A stretch of 64,000 nt of DNA from Phytophthora colocasiae (Eukaryota > Oomycota > Peronosporomycetes > Peronosporales > Peronosporaceae): positions 2,294,001 through 2,358,000 of the forward strand of contig JAGKQI010000061.1 in NCBI GenBank assembly GCA_018806915.1, in the 5' to 3' direction. This document shows positions 50,934 to 62,700 of the stretch, one piece after another. How positions within the stretch are numbered: position 1 is the first letter of the stretch; every line of letters starts with the position of its first letter. Under the pieces are notes generated by a model. That model searched no databases and was not told where the DNA came from. It was given only the letters and a program-made list of their open reading frames with translations. A program made the position numbers and the translations under genes.

Positions 50934-53398
50934 ATGGCTGCCGAAAGCAGACCCAAGGCGTCCCTGGACGTGTACAAGCAGAGCTTCCGCGAGTACCTGG
51001 TGCGATATCACTCTTTATCTGTTGTCATTATAAACTCACGGTTCCTCTGTGTGTCTAGCGTGAGACGAATGCTGTGAAGGATGAGACGGAGCTGGACCAG
51101 CTCATGAAGCTGTTGCATGAGCCACTTCCAGTCTCTTTCCGCCTTAATCTCCATCGCCCTGATGCATCCAGGTGGCTACATTGCTACATTATTGCAATTG
51201 CAAGCAAAATCGAACGTTTCTAATTGAAAATGTATCCATGTTCACAGACTGAAGGAGCTCTTGGCTACTTCGCTCCAGTTCCCAAACAACAAATACTTTC
51301 ATGGTGAAACCCTAGTAACCCCGCCTAAGTGAGTCCAAACATTGCCAATACTTTGATAAACCATTAATGTTATATTGAATGTTTTAGGCCCATTGCATGG
51401 TATCCGCTGGAAAAGGTGGCGTGGCAACTGGACTGCGGACGTGTTGCCCTCTCCAGAAGTGGTAAATTGTTACCAGTAGTAGGATTTAAAGTCAACTTAA
51501 CTAACTTTTTTTTATTTGAGCAGCTCCGAAACATGAGGATGTTCGTGCATTCCACTCGTGTCTCCTGGAACAAACGGACCATGGCAATATCGATCGTCAG
51601 GAAGCTGTTAGTATGCTTCCCGTGCTTTTCCTTGATGTCCAGCGTGGCCATCGCGTTCTGGACATGTGTGCCTCTCCAGGCTCAAAGACTACCCAGGTCA
51701 TTGACTTCTTAATGTCAAATGAGAACGGTTCTACTGCAGAGCAGAGTGGTTTGGTGATTGCCAATGATCTCGACAAGAAACGAGCATATATGTTGGTACA
51801 CCGCCTGTCACGAAACACTCTACGGCGTGCTGTAGTCACTTGCGGTGCAGGTGACACGTTCCCGGGTCTGTACGATGCTGAGACGAAGGCTCTTCAGCCT
51901 ACCAACGTATTCGACCGCGTGCTGTGTGATGTCCCGTGCAGTGGTGACGGCACTCTACGTAAGAACCAGGGGTTGTGGAAAGATTGGCATATCGGTCAAG
52001 GTCTTACGTTGCACCCAGTTCAATTAGCGTTGGCTCTTCGAGGTGCTGCGTTGCTAAAGGTTGGAGGTATGATGGTGTACTCGACGTGCTCCTTCAACCC
52101 TGTTGAGAATGAGGCTATAGTTGCTGAGCTACTGCGACGTGCCGGTGGATCACTGGAGCTTCTGGACGTATCGAAGAAGATGCCGGAGCTTGTTGCACGT
52201 CCAGGAAGGCCGAAATGGCGCGTGGGTTGGCGTTCCAAGTCCAAATCTACCCACAAGGGGCACGTCTTCAAGAATGAAGAGAAGGAGGAACAGCAGAACT
52301 TGCACCGGTGGTTCGACAGCTACGATTCACTCCCACAGGATCTACGCGGTAGTCGTGTTACCCGTTCGATGTTCCCTACTGATGGTGCTATTGCAAATGA
52401 GCTCCACAAGACTCTACGACTAATCCCGACGGACCAAAACTCAGGTGGGTTCTTCATTGCGGTGCTGCACAAGGTGAAGGATTTACCAGGCGAAAAGGGA
52501 CTTCAGGAAGGTCTCGCTCCACTTGAGGAACTGCAGGCGGCACCACCAGCCGACTATGTCTGTAAGATCTGCAACAAGGGTGGTCACTTCCTCAAAAACT
52601 GTGAACATTACGTGCCTACTACTGAATTCACGACTTCCAACACGTCGTTGAAGCCCCAGAAGAAAAAACGCCGTACCGAGGAATCAACAGAAACAAAGGA
52701 CTCCAAGAAGAAGACGGAAAAGAAGCGAGAGACGCTCTATCGTACCGTTGGTGACGATGTGTGGCAGCAATTGCGGGATTTCTACGGTTTGGAGGACGAA
52801 ACTTTGAAGGTAAATGTTAGAGCGCGCAATGCCTTTAGCAGCCGTTGAATAACGCTTATCATGTGCAATTAGGACCGATTCTGGTGTCGCTCCGACACAG
52901 CTGCGACAGTGAACTACGTGGACAAGGAGATCTCCGACGCCTGCTTGGGAGGCGATGCCCTTGACGTACGTATACAACTTCTCCTCTGATCAAGAGGCAG
53001 CTCACTTACTGTGTCAATTTGTGACTGAATAGATCGTCAATACGGGCCTCAAGATATTCACGAAGTTGACTGAGCGTGGTGAAGTCTTCTACCGTCCGTC
53101 CGAGGAAAGTCTCGGCTTCTTCGACGACTTCTTCACCAAGCGCCGACTGGACTTCCCCATCGCTGATTTCTCCAGTCTCGTACAGAACGCGGAGCAGCAT
53201 GTGACGTTCGACACGTTGTCTTCGGATCTACAAAAGGCTCTTGCTACCATGCCCATTGGCCCTGCAGTTGTCCGAGTTCAGGACCACGAACACGTTCGAA
53301 TGAACGTTTGGGTGGGAAAGGGATCGATCCTGCCGCGTGTGTCTAAGGCGATGCGTGGAGAGATCCAAGATGCGCTCAAGCTGTGTGTAGATAAGTAG
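50934..53398 (+). CDS. NSUN2: tRNA/RNA (cytosine-5-)-methyltransferase, NSUN2/TRM4 type
   Basis: Seven exons: 50934-50999, 51059-51171, 51248-51328, 51388-51461, 51524-52809, 52873-52965, 53033-53398; 692 residues. Transfers methyl from SAM to C5 of cytosines in tRNA, mainly in the nucleus. Seen: N-terminal EPLPVSFRLN and PIAWYPLEKVAWQ, GNIDRQEAVSMLP, SAM site LDMCASPGSKTTQ, motif IV DVPCSGDGTLRKN and motif VI YSTCSFNPVENEA, so both active-site cysteines are present. C-terminal part as in NSUN2. Unusual is a zinc knuckle CKICNKGGHFLKNC (CX2CX4HX4C) followed by a Lys-rich stretch between catalytic and C-terminal regions. All splice sites are GT-AG and phases agree. Confidence 0.9.
51000..53032 (+). 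other. Six introns of the NSUN2-like gene
   Basis: 51000-51058, 51172-51247, 51329-51387, 51462-51523, 52810-52872 and 52966-53032 (59 to 76 bp). Donors are GTGCGA, GTGGCT, GTGAGT, GTAAAT, GTAAAT and GTACGT; all end in AG. They were inferred from keeping the NSUN2 frame. Confidence 0.82.
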
Positions 53399-53418
53399 CT
53401 CAAGTGCTATTTCGCGGA

Positions 53419-54508
53419 TTACGAAGCTTCCCTCGCCCTTGCTTGCATTCCCCGCACGAGGAAATAGAATGAATCTCTTTTGCCTGCTACTTCCTCACTT
53501 TCCTCTTGACGTGCACGTGTCGTATTCGATCTGCCAGGTAGTTGGTGCACTTGAGCTGGAGTTGCTGTATTTGGAGCATCTGAGTTGAGGATATTCGCAA
53601 AGACGTCGATAAAATCTCGTTTCGGGATACCCATCAAGCTGCTGTCGTTGTTCTCGATCCACATTCCCAGTACGATCATAGAGAATACAATCAATGCAAC
53701 AATTGCTGCTACACTAAACAACGGAAAAACATTTAGTTAAGGAGGACCTTCATCGTTTTTCGAGCTCACTTACGTGTATCCTCGTGTCAGTTTGTAGCTT
53801 TTTACCACAACTTGCCCGTGATTCCCAATGAGAATTCCTGTGAAACCCATGAGCCAACTGCCCAACACTTGAGTGATAAAGCGAATACCCAGTAATAACT
53901 TGCTCAGTGCAATATACAGAATAATGGCAACGAAAATCAACTGGATCATGACCGATTGAGTGTGCAGGATGGCCGGTAGCAAGACCACCACAGCCATGTG
54001 GCAGTCTACACAGGGGAATCCTCGCGTGTCTTCATCGATACAGCGTCGATCTTGGAATTGCCATAGCGGGTGATAGAGATCAATAGGTCGAGGTCTATCG
54101 GCCAGATACTGCAACACCACAACAGCCAGGAGATTCCCCACACAGATCCAGAAGTACGGGAAGCCGAATTCTGGGACCATAATGATGAATACGAACCTAA
54201 AACAGATACAAATTGTCACTTGCAGCAATTTTTCAAATTGTTTTTAACGTATAAAGTACCATATTAGCAACGAAATGTCTTGCGTCCGACGTCGAGAAGT
54301 TGTAGAATGGATCAGTGTCCGTAGCCATTGGCATTCCTAAACAGTTTTTTAAAACCTCTTCAAAATTGTCAATTTTCGTTCAACTGACCTCTTTTTGCTG
54401 CACCAGCCAGATAACAGCTGCCATATCCCATTTCAGCAACGGATGCAGCTCCACAAGCTCTTCGTCGTCGTCCACTTCCTCTTGAAAATGCACACGACGG
54501 TGCATCAT
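53419..54508 (-). CDS. Multi-pass membrane protein, PAP2 (lipid phosphatase)-like
   Basis: Four exons: 54508-54389, 54336-54260, 54196-53774, 53713-53419; 304 residues. N-terminus acidic (EEVDDDEELVELHPLL). About six hydrophobic segments: ISLLIWFVFIIMV, FWICVGNLLAVVVLQYL, MAVVVLLPAIL, LIFVAIILYIAL, VLGSWLMGFTGILI, and VAAIVALIVFSMIVLGMW. Between segments, LADRPRP, FPCVDCHM and LLGIRFITQVLGSWLMG lie where PAP2 phosphatases have KX6RP, PSGH and SRX5HX3D. The first is partly kept and the His/Asp catalytic residues of the last are missing. So it is a PAP2-like fold that may be inactive, or another membrane family. The cytosolic C-tail is 75 residues and polar. Confidence 0.65.
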
Positions 54509-55125
54509 CAGGTTTTTGGTGCTTGGGAGATATCTTGGTCTTGAAACGTCGCACAATTTCGACTAACACAGTATTGTGTCACATACAAATTTTCAGTCAA
54601 ATACCTAGCCAATCAGAATAAATAATGACTTTGATTGGTTGATATTAGATGGATACGGTTCAAAGTATACAGTCCAATGTCGCTAGATCGTTGCAGCAGT
54701 CGCAGATCAAGTGGAGGTCGGAAGTGCATGTAGCCATTCCCTCGTCCATTGACTTGAGGTCTCTACAGTGTACATGTACTACATAAACTCTTTATGAATG
54801 AACTTCTATTAACCACCTCCTTTATTAGACAAGCATTGGGATATTATTCTTGTATTATGCTAATGTGTCAAATCTCCATCTGGACGGGTGGATGTCTCGG
54901 TCGAAAGTGCTTTGAGCTCCCAGCTGTACTGGTCTCGGTGACGGTCACCGTGACCGATTGACCCGTGCTCAAGGGTGGACATCTTCCTGTCGTCCATCGT
55001 GATGACGGTGCAAATCGAGACGCGCACGTACCTTTGGCGTAAAAGACCCGACTACAGCAGCTCTCCAGTTGGAAATCAGCGACGTCTGGTGCACTGTGAA
55101 TTATCTGAAGAGGAAGAGGAAGTTT
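54509..55125. other. Divergent intergenic region
   Basis: Lies between the PAP2-like gene (-) and the truncated gene (+). The + frame upstream of 55126 is open from about 54999 without an ATG, so an upstream exon is possible. The long minus frame here is judged a shadow. AT-rich stretch near 54780-54860. Confidence 0.45.
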
Positions 55126-55499
55126 ATGACGACGGTCGATGTTGATCCGATTGCCCCCCAAGCAGCTTATGAGGGTGACAGGTGAGTCATTGAAAATGAC
55201 ATTGCAGGAAGAAGCTGATACTGACTCTGTTTCCCCCCTCAGACTTGATGTCCCCGGCGTCGTGGACAGCTTCATGCTCATGGGATCCGTTAAGCACGCG
55301 ATGGACGAACAACTCATGAAGAACCTGCAGGTTTCGTGTCTTATTGACGCTGAGAACCCACGGAAACGTTCAGCACATCCAGATCTGACGGTGGAACCTA
55401 CGATCGACGTGGGGCGTATCGAACTGGACGATGATTTCTCGTACGACGAGTTTAAGAGTAATGTGATGGACGCCAACAAGCTCATTCAGACCGCTCAGA
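55126..55499 (+). pseudogene. Unidentified gene cut by Copia-C sequence (5' part)
   Basis: Two exons, 55126-55181 and 55243 to the break near 55499, with a 61-bp intron (GTGAGT...CTCAG, phase 2). They encode about 104 residues: MTTVDVDPIAPQAAYEGD, then an acidic, helical stretch with SFMLMGSVKHAMDEQLMKN, ending in NKLIQTAQS where Copia-C gag sequence begins. No domain was recognised. Any upstream exon is unknown, and the remaining 3' part is not in the window. It is either truly truncated, or continues beyond the repeat block past 64000. Confidence 0.6.
55182..55242 (+). other. Intron of the truncated gene
   Basis: 61 bp, GTGAGT...CCCCTCAG with an actgac branch-like motif. Splicing joins AG to A and keeps the frame; reading through changes phase. 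Confidence 0.75.
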
Positions 55500-56371
55500 G
55501 TTTGTGCAGAAGTCTTCCCATAGGCCTTTAGCATCCAACTTGAGCTTCAGACGGCTATACCAGCCATTGAAGTCGCTGCTCTGATCTTCCAGTACAGGAA
55601 CTGCATAGCCTCTCTGTCTGGCTTTCTTCTCTTCCGACATGGTGAGGGAAATGACTGATACACAGTAGGAACCTCCTTCGAGTCTTTGGGCTCATAACCA
55701 CTTGCGAGCTAGGGGGCAAAAGAAGTTATATTATCGATTAGACTTTCTCAACTGTAGTGTACCCCTTTTGTAACCCTGGTTACATCTGCATATCTGTGCC
55801 GAAGAGTAGCAGCATCTTTACTGGCGTGAGACTATTCTCTTCTATCTGCAAGTGCCCCACCTGATGCTTCTCGTAGGCTTATGTCTCTTCATGCATTGGC
55901 ATGACTCGTAATGTATCTCTGTGTTTCTCGAAAGTTACCCTCGGTAACGACTTTGTGAAACACAGAGATACATTACGAGTCATGCCAATGCATGAAGAGA
56001 CATAAGCCTACGAGAAGCATCAACTTGCAGAGATAGAAGAGAATAGTCCCACGCCAGTAAAGATGCTGCTACTCTTCGGCACAGATATGCAGATGTAACC
56101 AGGGTTACAAAAGGGTGAACACTTTCGAGAAAGTCTAATCGATAATATAACTTCTTTGCCCCCTAGCTCGCAAGTATTATGAGCCCAAAGACTCGAAGGA
56201 GGTTCCTACTGTGTATCAGTCATTTCCCTCACCATGTCGGAAGAGAAGAAAGCCAGACAGAGAGGCTATGCAGTTCCTGTACTGGAAGATCAGAGCAGCG
56301 ACTTCAATGGCTGGTATAGCCGTCTGAAGCTCAAGTTGGATGCTAAAGGCCTATGGGAAGACTTCTGCACA
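55500..56371. repeat. Inverted repeat made of two Copia-C LTR-gag fragments
   Basis: Left arm 55500-55926 and right arm 55958 to about 56371 are inverted copies, with a 31-bp loop (55927-55957). Each arm holds the end of RNase H (...TLRVMPMHEET), the LTR and the first about 46 codons of gag (MSEEKKARQRGY...), and both stop at the same gag position (tgtgcagaag / cttctgcaca). Small indels distinguish the arms. At 56371 the right arm is joined to Copia-C linker/integrase sequence by a short cac overlap. Confidence 0.88.
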
Positions 56372-59300
56372 CTATCACTATCTTCTTCCTCTTTAAATAC
56401 CTCTCTTAATCCTTTTCTCTTTCGTTTGATCGTGTCTTCTGTCTTTCTACTCGATTCTGAACGAGCTGCTGTCATTGTGTTAGGCTTCAGGTGGCTTTGA
56501 CCAAACACCTGCTCGGATGCTTCGTGCTGCACTACACGATCAACTGCTACAGGTACTGATCTCTCATCCTCAGACCTTGCACGCTTCTTCAGCGGCATGT
56601 CTGGATGCTCGTCAGATTCTGTAGTACTTCCAATAGCCCCACCTCTTCTAGGAACCCCAGCACTCGGGCGTTTAGAGAGTATCACTTCTCTCTCTCGATG
56701 CTTAGCTGGTTTTGGATCGATCCGCACTATACTTTCCACATTGATCGGACGTGGAATCTCCAAGCGATCTTGGTCTTTCACCAATTCCAAGTAATCTGCA
56801 GCCAGTGTCTGTCATAGAGTCGGCTTGGCTATCGACAATATGCTGCACACCGTCACCAAGTTCAATGTCTCCGTCAGTGTCTTTCACCTCGCTGGAATGG
56901 TCACCAGGAGCGTGCTGTACACTGCTGCTGTCACCACTGTTCTCAATTGGCAGCAAATGGTTGTAGAGGTGGGCAATTGCTTCATGGTCATCAAAGCTTT
57001 CTCCTAGAGAATCTCCTGCACGTCTCTTCTGCTGTTGTTCTTTGCTTTCGCTCACGAATGAGCTTTTTGTTCTTCTTTGCTTGCTCAATGGAGGCAACTT
57101 CGGAAAACGACTTTCGTCAGACAGAACAGTGTGGCTGTACACCGGCTTCAACGTCTCGCAGTCCAAAGTTTGTAGCCTCTTCGATCTCTTGGATATCCCA
57201 CAAAGATCATCTTCCTGGCGCGCTTTTCCAATTTCCTTCTCTTGTCGCTCTCCAGGAATACATACGCAAGACAACCAAACACACGAAAGGTGCTTTAGTG
57301 GAGGACTACTTCCAAACCACATCTTGTAGGAGATTCCGCCTTGTTTGCTCGAGCTGGTAGCAAATTCACACAGTACGCACTCGTGACGGCAGCTTCACCC
57401 CACATTTGCTCTAGCAAATTTCCTTCGAACAGCACACAACGTATTCTCTCTGCGATGGTCCTTATCATCCGCTCTGCAATACCGTTATGCTCAGGAGTTT
57501 TCTTCACTGTCAACGTGCAATCCATTCCCAGCTCTTTCTCACAGATGTCTTTCAGCTTCACAAATTCTTTTGCTGAATCCCATGTTGAGGCACTTCATCT
57601 TCATATTCTTCTGTCGCTCAACATTCAGTCGGTACTGTCGAGATATCTCATAGATCTCCTTTCTTTCATGCATGACAAACACGCTTACAAAGCGGCTGGC
57701 TTCGATCAACAAACACACAGAAGTAGCGACAACCGGAGTATGAGGGTGTTTGATACGGCCCCCAAGTATCTGAGTGTGCTTTTTCACCGATCTGCCACTC
57801 CCTCTCTGTTCGTCTGACCCGATCCTTGAAAGACTTACGCGTCATCTTGCTCTCGATGCACGCCTCGCACTCTCTACGCTCAAGTGCCTTAACACTGATA
57901 ACTCAGTCTGTTCCATTTCGTCACGCATGATCACTTCAAACGCATTTCGACCTGGATGTCCAAGCCGCTTGTGCCGAAGAATCTCACTCTTTACATCCGC
58001 ACTGGCGGCTGCACAAATTGCTGTTGGCCATTCTTCTTGAATTGTGTTCAATCTCAAAATGTACAACTTGCTCGCTGGAGACAAGTTTGCGTGCACAACT
58101 CCACCATCACCGGCAATTACCGTAGCATAGGCTGGATTATCAAAGTGCACGGCTAAGTGGTCTGTACCACGCATTGCAACTTGCATTCGGACTGAAAACA
58201 GGTTGAATTGGATCGTCGGAACATAGTATACGTTCCGGAGCCACAACGTCTTCTTCCCTTGATTTGTATCCACTGTGACTCTCTTGTCTCCAATACCCAT
58301 GACTTGTAGCTCATGCTTACCACCGACTTCTACTGCGGCTGAAATCGGACAGTAATTAACAAGAGAATCCTTCGAGTACGTCATGTGTCGTGTGGCTGCT
58401 GAATCCAGAATCAATCGTTGCTCTTTGTCTTCATTCCGTAGCACCTAGCATCAATTGCCATAATTGCTGACTCCGAGCTTGATCTCGAGCTATCGTCTCT
58501 TGACATCATGGCTTTCTCGCCATTGTCACGCTTTCGATACTTCCGCGAATCACTACGAGAATAGCGACCATCATTGTCCTTGCCATCTCTACTTCTCTTT
58601 CTGTCCCCGTCTCGTTTTCGGTCTCTATCTCGCTCGCGATCTCTGTCTTGTCTTCGAGTTGGATCTCGATCATCATCGTGAAAGTCACGTCGTGATCTGC
58701 ATGGCAGTGGATGTCTCCACCCGTGATCCTGCTTCTCACGATAAATTCTGCAGTCACGGATATAGTGTCCTCGCATATGGCAGTGAAGACATTTCTTTTC
58801 TTCCTTGTCTTTTGTACTTTGACTCTTGTCACTTCCACGGTTTTTACCTTTCGACACCAATGCTGACTCACTTTGATGCTTGGCGTCTGAGTCCTGCCCT
58901 TGTAACTGTTCTTGTCTCTCAATTTCCAAGTACGAACTCTCCAGCAGCTCCACAAGCTTATCAAACTCAAGCTCTGTGCTCTCTGCTAAAGAATGTACTA
59001 GATACGGGCGTAAATGTTCTCAAACTTGTCATTTAGTACCATCACTAAGATGTAAGGCTTCAAAGAGTCTTGTAAAGGCAAACCCATGTTCTCAAGCTTC
59101 GTGAAGCCCCTGCTTCAGCTCCTCGATAAACACTAGTAAGTTCTTTCCCTTCTCGTACTTCATCTCCATAACTGCACGGAGCTGGTGCACTAGTGATAAC
59201 TTCGTCGCACCTACGAACATCTTCCTCAGCCGTTCAAGTACCCCAAATGGCGTAGACTCATCTTCCACTGTCTTGGAAAGATCTGGCGACAACGTCTTGT

Positions 59301-59526
59301 CAATCTTCCAGCGTGCGTCCTTCCTGCGCTTCATGTGAACCTTGTACTCATCCGGCTGTTCGTCTTGTGACGGTACATCTTCAGGCTTTGTGCAGAAGTC
59401 TTCCCATAGGCCTTTAGCATCCAACTTGAGCTTCAGACGGCTATACCAGCCATTGAAGTCGCTGCTCTGATCTTCCAGTACAGGAACTGCATAGCCTCTC
59501 TGTCTGGCTTTCTTCTCTTCCGACAT
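56372..59526 (-). pseudogene. Copia-C copy C1: gag-protease-integrase, truncated and frameshifted
   Basis: Starts at the ATG at 59526 (MSEEKKARQRGYAVPV). Gag runs 59526-59092. The next open segment, 58953-58411, has the zinc knuckle CLHCHMRGHYIRDC and an extraordinary Arg/Asp repeat region (DRDRERDRDRKRDGDRKRSR). Segment 58444-57842 holds the protease LDSAATRHMTYSKDS and integrase zinc region (HKRLGHPGRNAFEV). Segment 57561-57295 holds the integrase end (TPEHNGIAERMIRTIAERI). Then a degraded linker to 56372, where RT should follow but the sequence jumps to inverted gag. At least five frame breaks. No RT or RNase H remains in this copy. Confidence 0.88.
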
Positions 59527-59569
59527 GGTGAGGGAAATGACTGATACACAGTAGGAACCTCCTTCGAGT

Positions 59570-59585
59570 CTTTGGGCTCATAACC
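59570..59585 (-). promoter_or_regulatory. Copia-C primer-binding site (initiator tRNA-Met half)
   Basis: GGTTATGAGCCCAAAG on the minus strand, three bases after the presumed LTR end. Its first 12 bases are complementary to the conserved anticodon stem-loop GGGCUCAUAACC of eukaryotic initiator tRNA-Met. Confidence 0.7.
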
Positions 59586-59588
59586 ACT

Positions 59589-59733
59589 TGCGAGCTAGGG
59601 GCAAAAGAAGTTATATTATCGATTAGACTTTCTCAACTGTAGTGTACCCTTTGTAACCCTGGTTACATCTGCATATCTGTGCCGAAGAGTAGCAGCATCT
59701 TTACTGGCGTGAGACTATTCTCTTCTATCTGCA
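59589..59733 (-). repeat. Copia-C LTR shared by copies C1 and C2
   Basis: About 145 bp, TGCGAG...CTGCA on the + strand. Bounds were set from TG/CA ends, the primer-binding site on one side and a G-rich tract (aggtggggcac) on the other; there is no second full LTR pair to confirm them. It contains short palindromes, including gtaaccctggttac. Confidence 0.7.
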
Positions 59734-59761
59734 AGTGCCCCACCTGATGCTTCTCGTAGGC

Positions 59762-62700
59762 TTATGTCTCTTCATGCATTGGCATGACTCGTAATGTATC
59801 TCTGTGTTTCTCGAAAGTTACCCTCGGTAACGACTTTGTGAACATATCTGCAACATTGTCTGCACTTGCAATTTTCTTCACTTCAATTTCGTGTTGCTCT
59901 TGCTTCTCACGAATAAAGTGGTGTCTGATATCTATATGCTTTGTTCGTGAATGAAATTCTGGGTTCTTTGCAATTTTCAATGCACTAGCATTGTCCACAT
60001 AGACATCCAGTCGTCTCTGGCTGCTTCTTCAGCAGTTCTCTGCTCATCATTCTCAAATGTATAATCTCTTGTACTAACATGCTCAATGAGATGTACTCTG
60101 CCTCAGTGGTGTGCAAAGCCACAGTCTTTTCTGCTTGACTGCACCACGACACTAAGCTTTCACCGAGCATCGTCACATACCCTGCAATCGAATGTCGATC
60201 GGGATGGCTAGCAAAATCTGCGTCACTAAACGCTATCATCTTTAGCTGCAAGGGGCTACCAATGTGTTTGGTTCCGCCATAGCACTAACCCATAGTCTTT
60301 GTCTGTTTCAAATACCTCATGATAGTCTTTACTGCTCGCCACTGAGCGATTCCTGGGTTCGCTAAGAACTGACTGCATTCCCTTACTGCGAATGCTATAT
60401 CTGGCCGTGTCCCGAGCATTAGATACATCAGGGAGCCTACGGCAGCTCTGTACGGCTTTCCTTTCATGAGTTCTACCTCATCTCGATCACTTGCGCACAA
60501 CTCTTTTGTTAATAGTAGCTCTGGCTTACTAGGAATCCGTACCCCATTACACGTGCTCATGCCAAATTTTTCTAGCAACTTCTCCGTGTACTTCCTTTGT
60601 GAGATTCTAATCTCTCTTTGCTTCCTGTCTCTTTGAATTTCCCAGCCCAGAATATAGTGAACAGGACCAAGGTCTTTCATCTTGAAGCGTGATTCAAGCA
60701 TCTTCTTAAATTCACTCACTGTATCTGATGTGGGTGCAAACAATAGCAGATCGTCCACATAGATAGCAATGAAGCAAGGTGCTCCTTTCACAAACTTCAC
60801 TCCACACATGCCTCCGTCTGCAGCATGGTGAATCCGTTCTTCTCTAACCACTCTCTCAAAACTCTGTACCACACTCGTTGAGCTTGCTTAAGTCCATAGA
60901 GTGATTTCTTCAGTCTACAAGCTTTCTGGGATCTGAAAAACCTTCTGGCTGCTCCATGAATACAGTGACATCTAGTTCACCGTTCAAGAACGCTGTTGTT
61001 ACGTCCATCTGATGGACCTCATAGTCTTGTACAGCAGCGAATCAAGCAAGAACCGCAGCGATTCGAATCGAACAACTGGAGCAAATACCTCTGGGTAGTC
61101 AACCCCGTACTCTTGCAAATAGCCTTTAATCACTAACCGAGCTTTGTACCTCTCGATTGATCCATTTGCTCGATACTTGACACGAAACACCCATCTACTC
61201 CTCAGTATTTTCATCCCTGGTGTTCGCGGAACGAGCTCCCATGTCAAATTCTCCATGAGGGAGTCGTATTCTCCTTGCGCTGCTTGTTTCCACTGCATAA
61301 ACTCACCAGATGCCATTGCTTCTTCCAATGTTGCTGGCTCTTCAATCACTCTTGCAGACATCACTACTACTTCAGCATGCCACTTATTCATGACACTCTT
61401 CACAAAGTCCTTTCAGGCTCTCTCATCACTTGACTCTATCTCTTTTGTCATTAAGACAAAGTCATTCATCCACCTTGGTGGCTTACTCTGACGTCCACTG
61501 CGAGTGACTGTCGGCTCAATGTGAGTTCTCACACTATCACTATCTTCTTCCTCTTTAAATACCTCTCTTAATCCTTTTCTCTTTCGTTTGATCGTGTCTT
61601 CTGTCTTTCTACTCGATTCTGAACGAGCTGCTGTCATTGTGTTAGGCTTCAGGTGGCTTTGACCAAACACCTGCTCGGATGCTTCGTGCTGCACTACACG
61701 ATCAACTGCTACAGGTACTGATCTCTCATCCTCAGACCTTGCACGCTTCTTCAGCGGCATGTCTGGATGCTCGTCAGATTCTGTAGTACTTCCAATAGCC
61801 CCACCTCTTCTAGGAACCCCAGCACTCAGGCGTTTAGAGAGTATACTTCTCTCTCTCGATGCTTAGCTGGTTTTGGATCGATCCGCACTATACTTTCCAC
61901 ATTGATCGGACGTGGAATCTCCAAGCGATCTTGGTCTTCTACACCAATTCAAGTAATCTGCAGCCAGTGTCTGTCATAGAGTCGGCTTGGCTATCGACAA
62001 TATGCTGCACACCGTCACCAAGTTCAATGTCTCCGTCAGTGTCTTTCACCTCGCTGGAATGGTCACCAGGAGCGTGCTGTACACTGCTGCTGTCACCACT
62101 GTTCTCAATTGGCAGCAAATAGTTGTAGAGGTGGGCAATTGCTTCATGGTCATCAAAGCTTTCTCCTAGAGAATCTCCTGCACGTCTCTTCTGCTGTTGT
62201 CTTTGCTTTCGCTCACGAATGAGCTTTTGTTCTTCTTTGCTTGCTCAATGGAGAACTTCGGAAAACGACTTTCGTCGAACAGAACAGTGTGGCTGTACAC
62301 CGGCTTCAACGTCTCGCAGTCCAAAAGTTTGTAGCCTCTTCGATCTCTTGGATATCCCACAAAGATCATCTTCCTGGCGCGCTTTTTCCAATTTCCTTCT
62401 CTTGTCGCTCTCCAGGAATACATACGCAAGACAACCAAACACACGAAGGTGCTTTAGTGAGGACTACTTCCAAACCACATCTTGTAGGGAGATTCCGCCT
62501 TGTTTGCTCGAGCTGGTAGCAAATTCACACAGTACGCACTCGTGACGGCAGCTTCACCCCACATTTGCTCTGGCAAATTTCCTTCGAACAGCACACAACG
62601 TATTCTCTCTGCGATGGTCCTTATCATCCGCTCTGCAATACCGTTATGCTCAGGAGTTTTCTTCACTGTCAACGTGCAATCCATTCCCAGCTCTTTCTCA

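Noticed and set aside
54868..55485. 205-codon minus frame beside the Copia-C block
   Set aside because: Antisense to a two-exon + gene with good splice sites; Ser-rich composition typical of a shadow.
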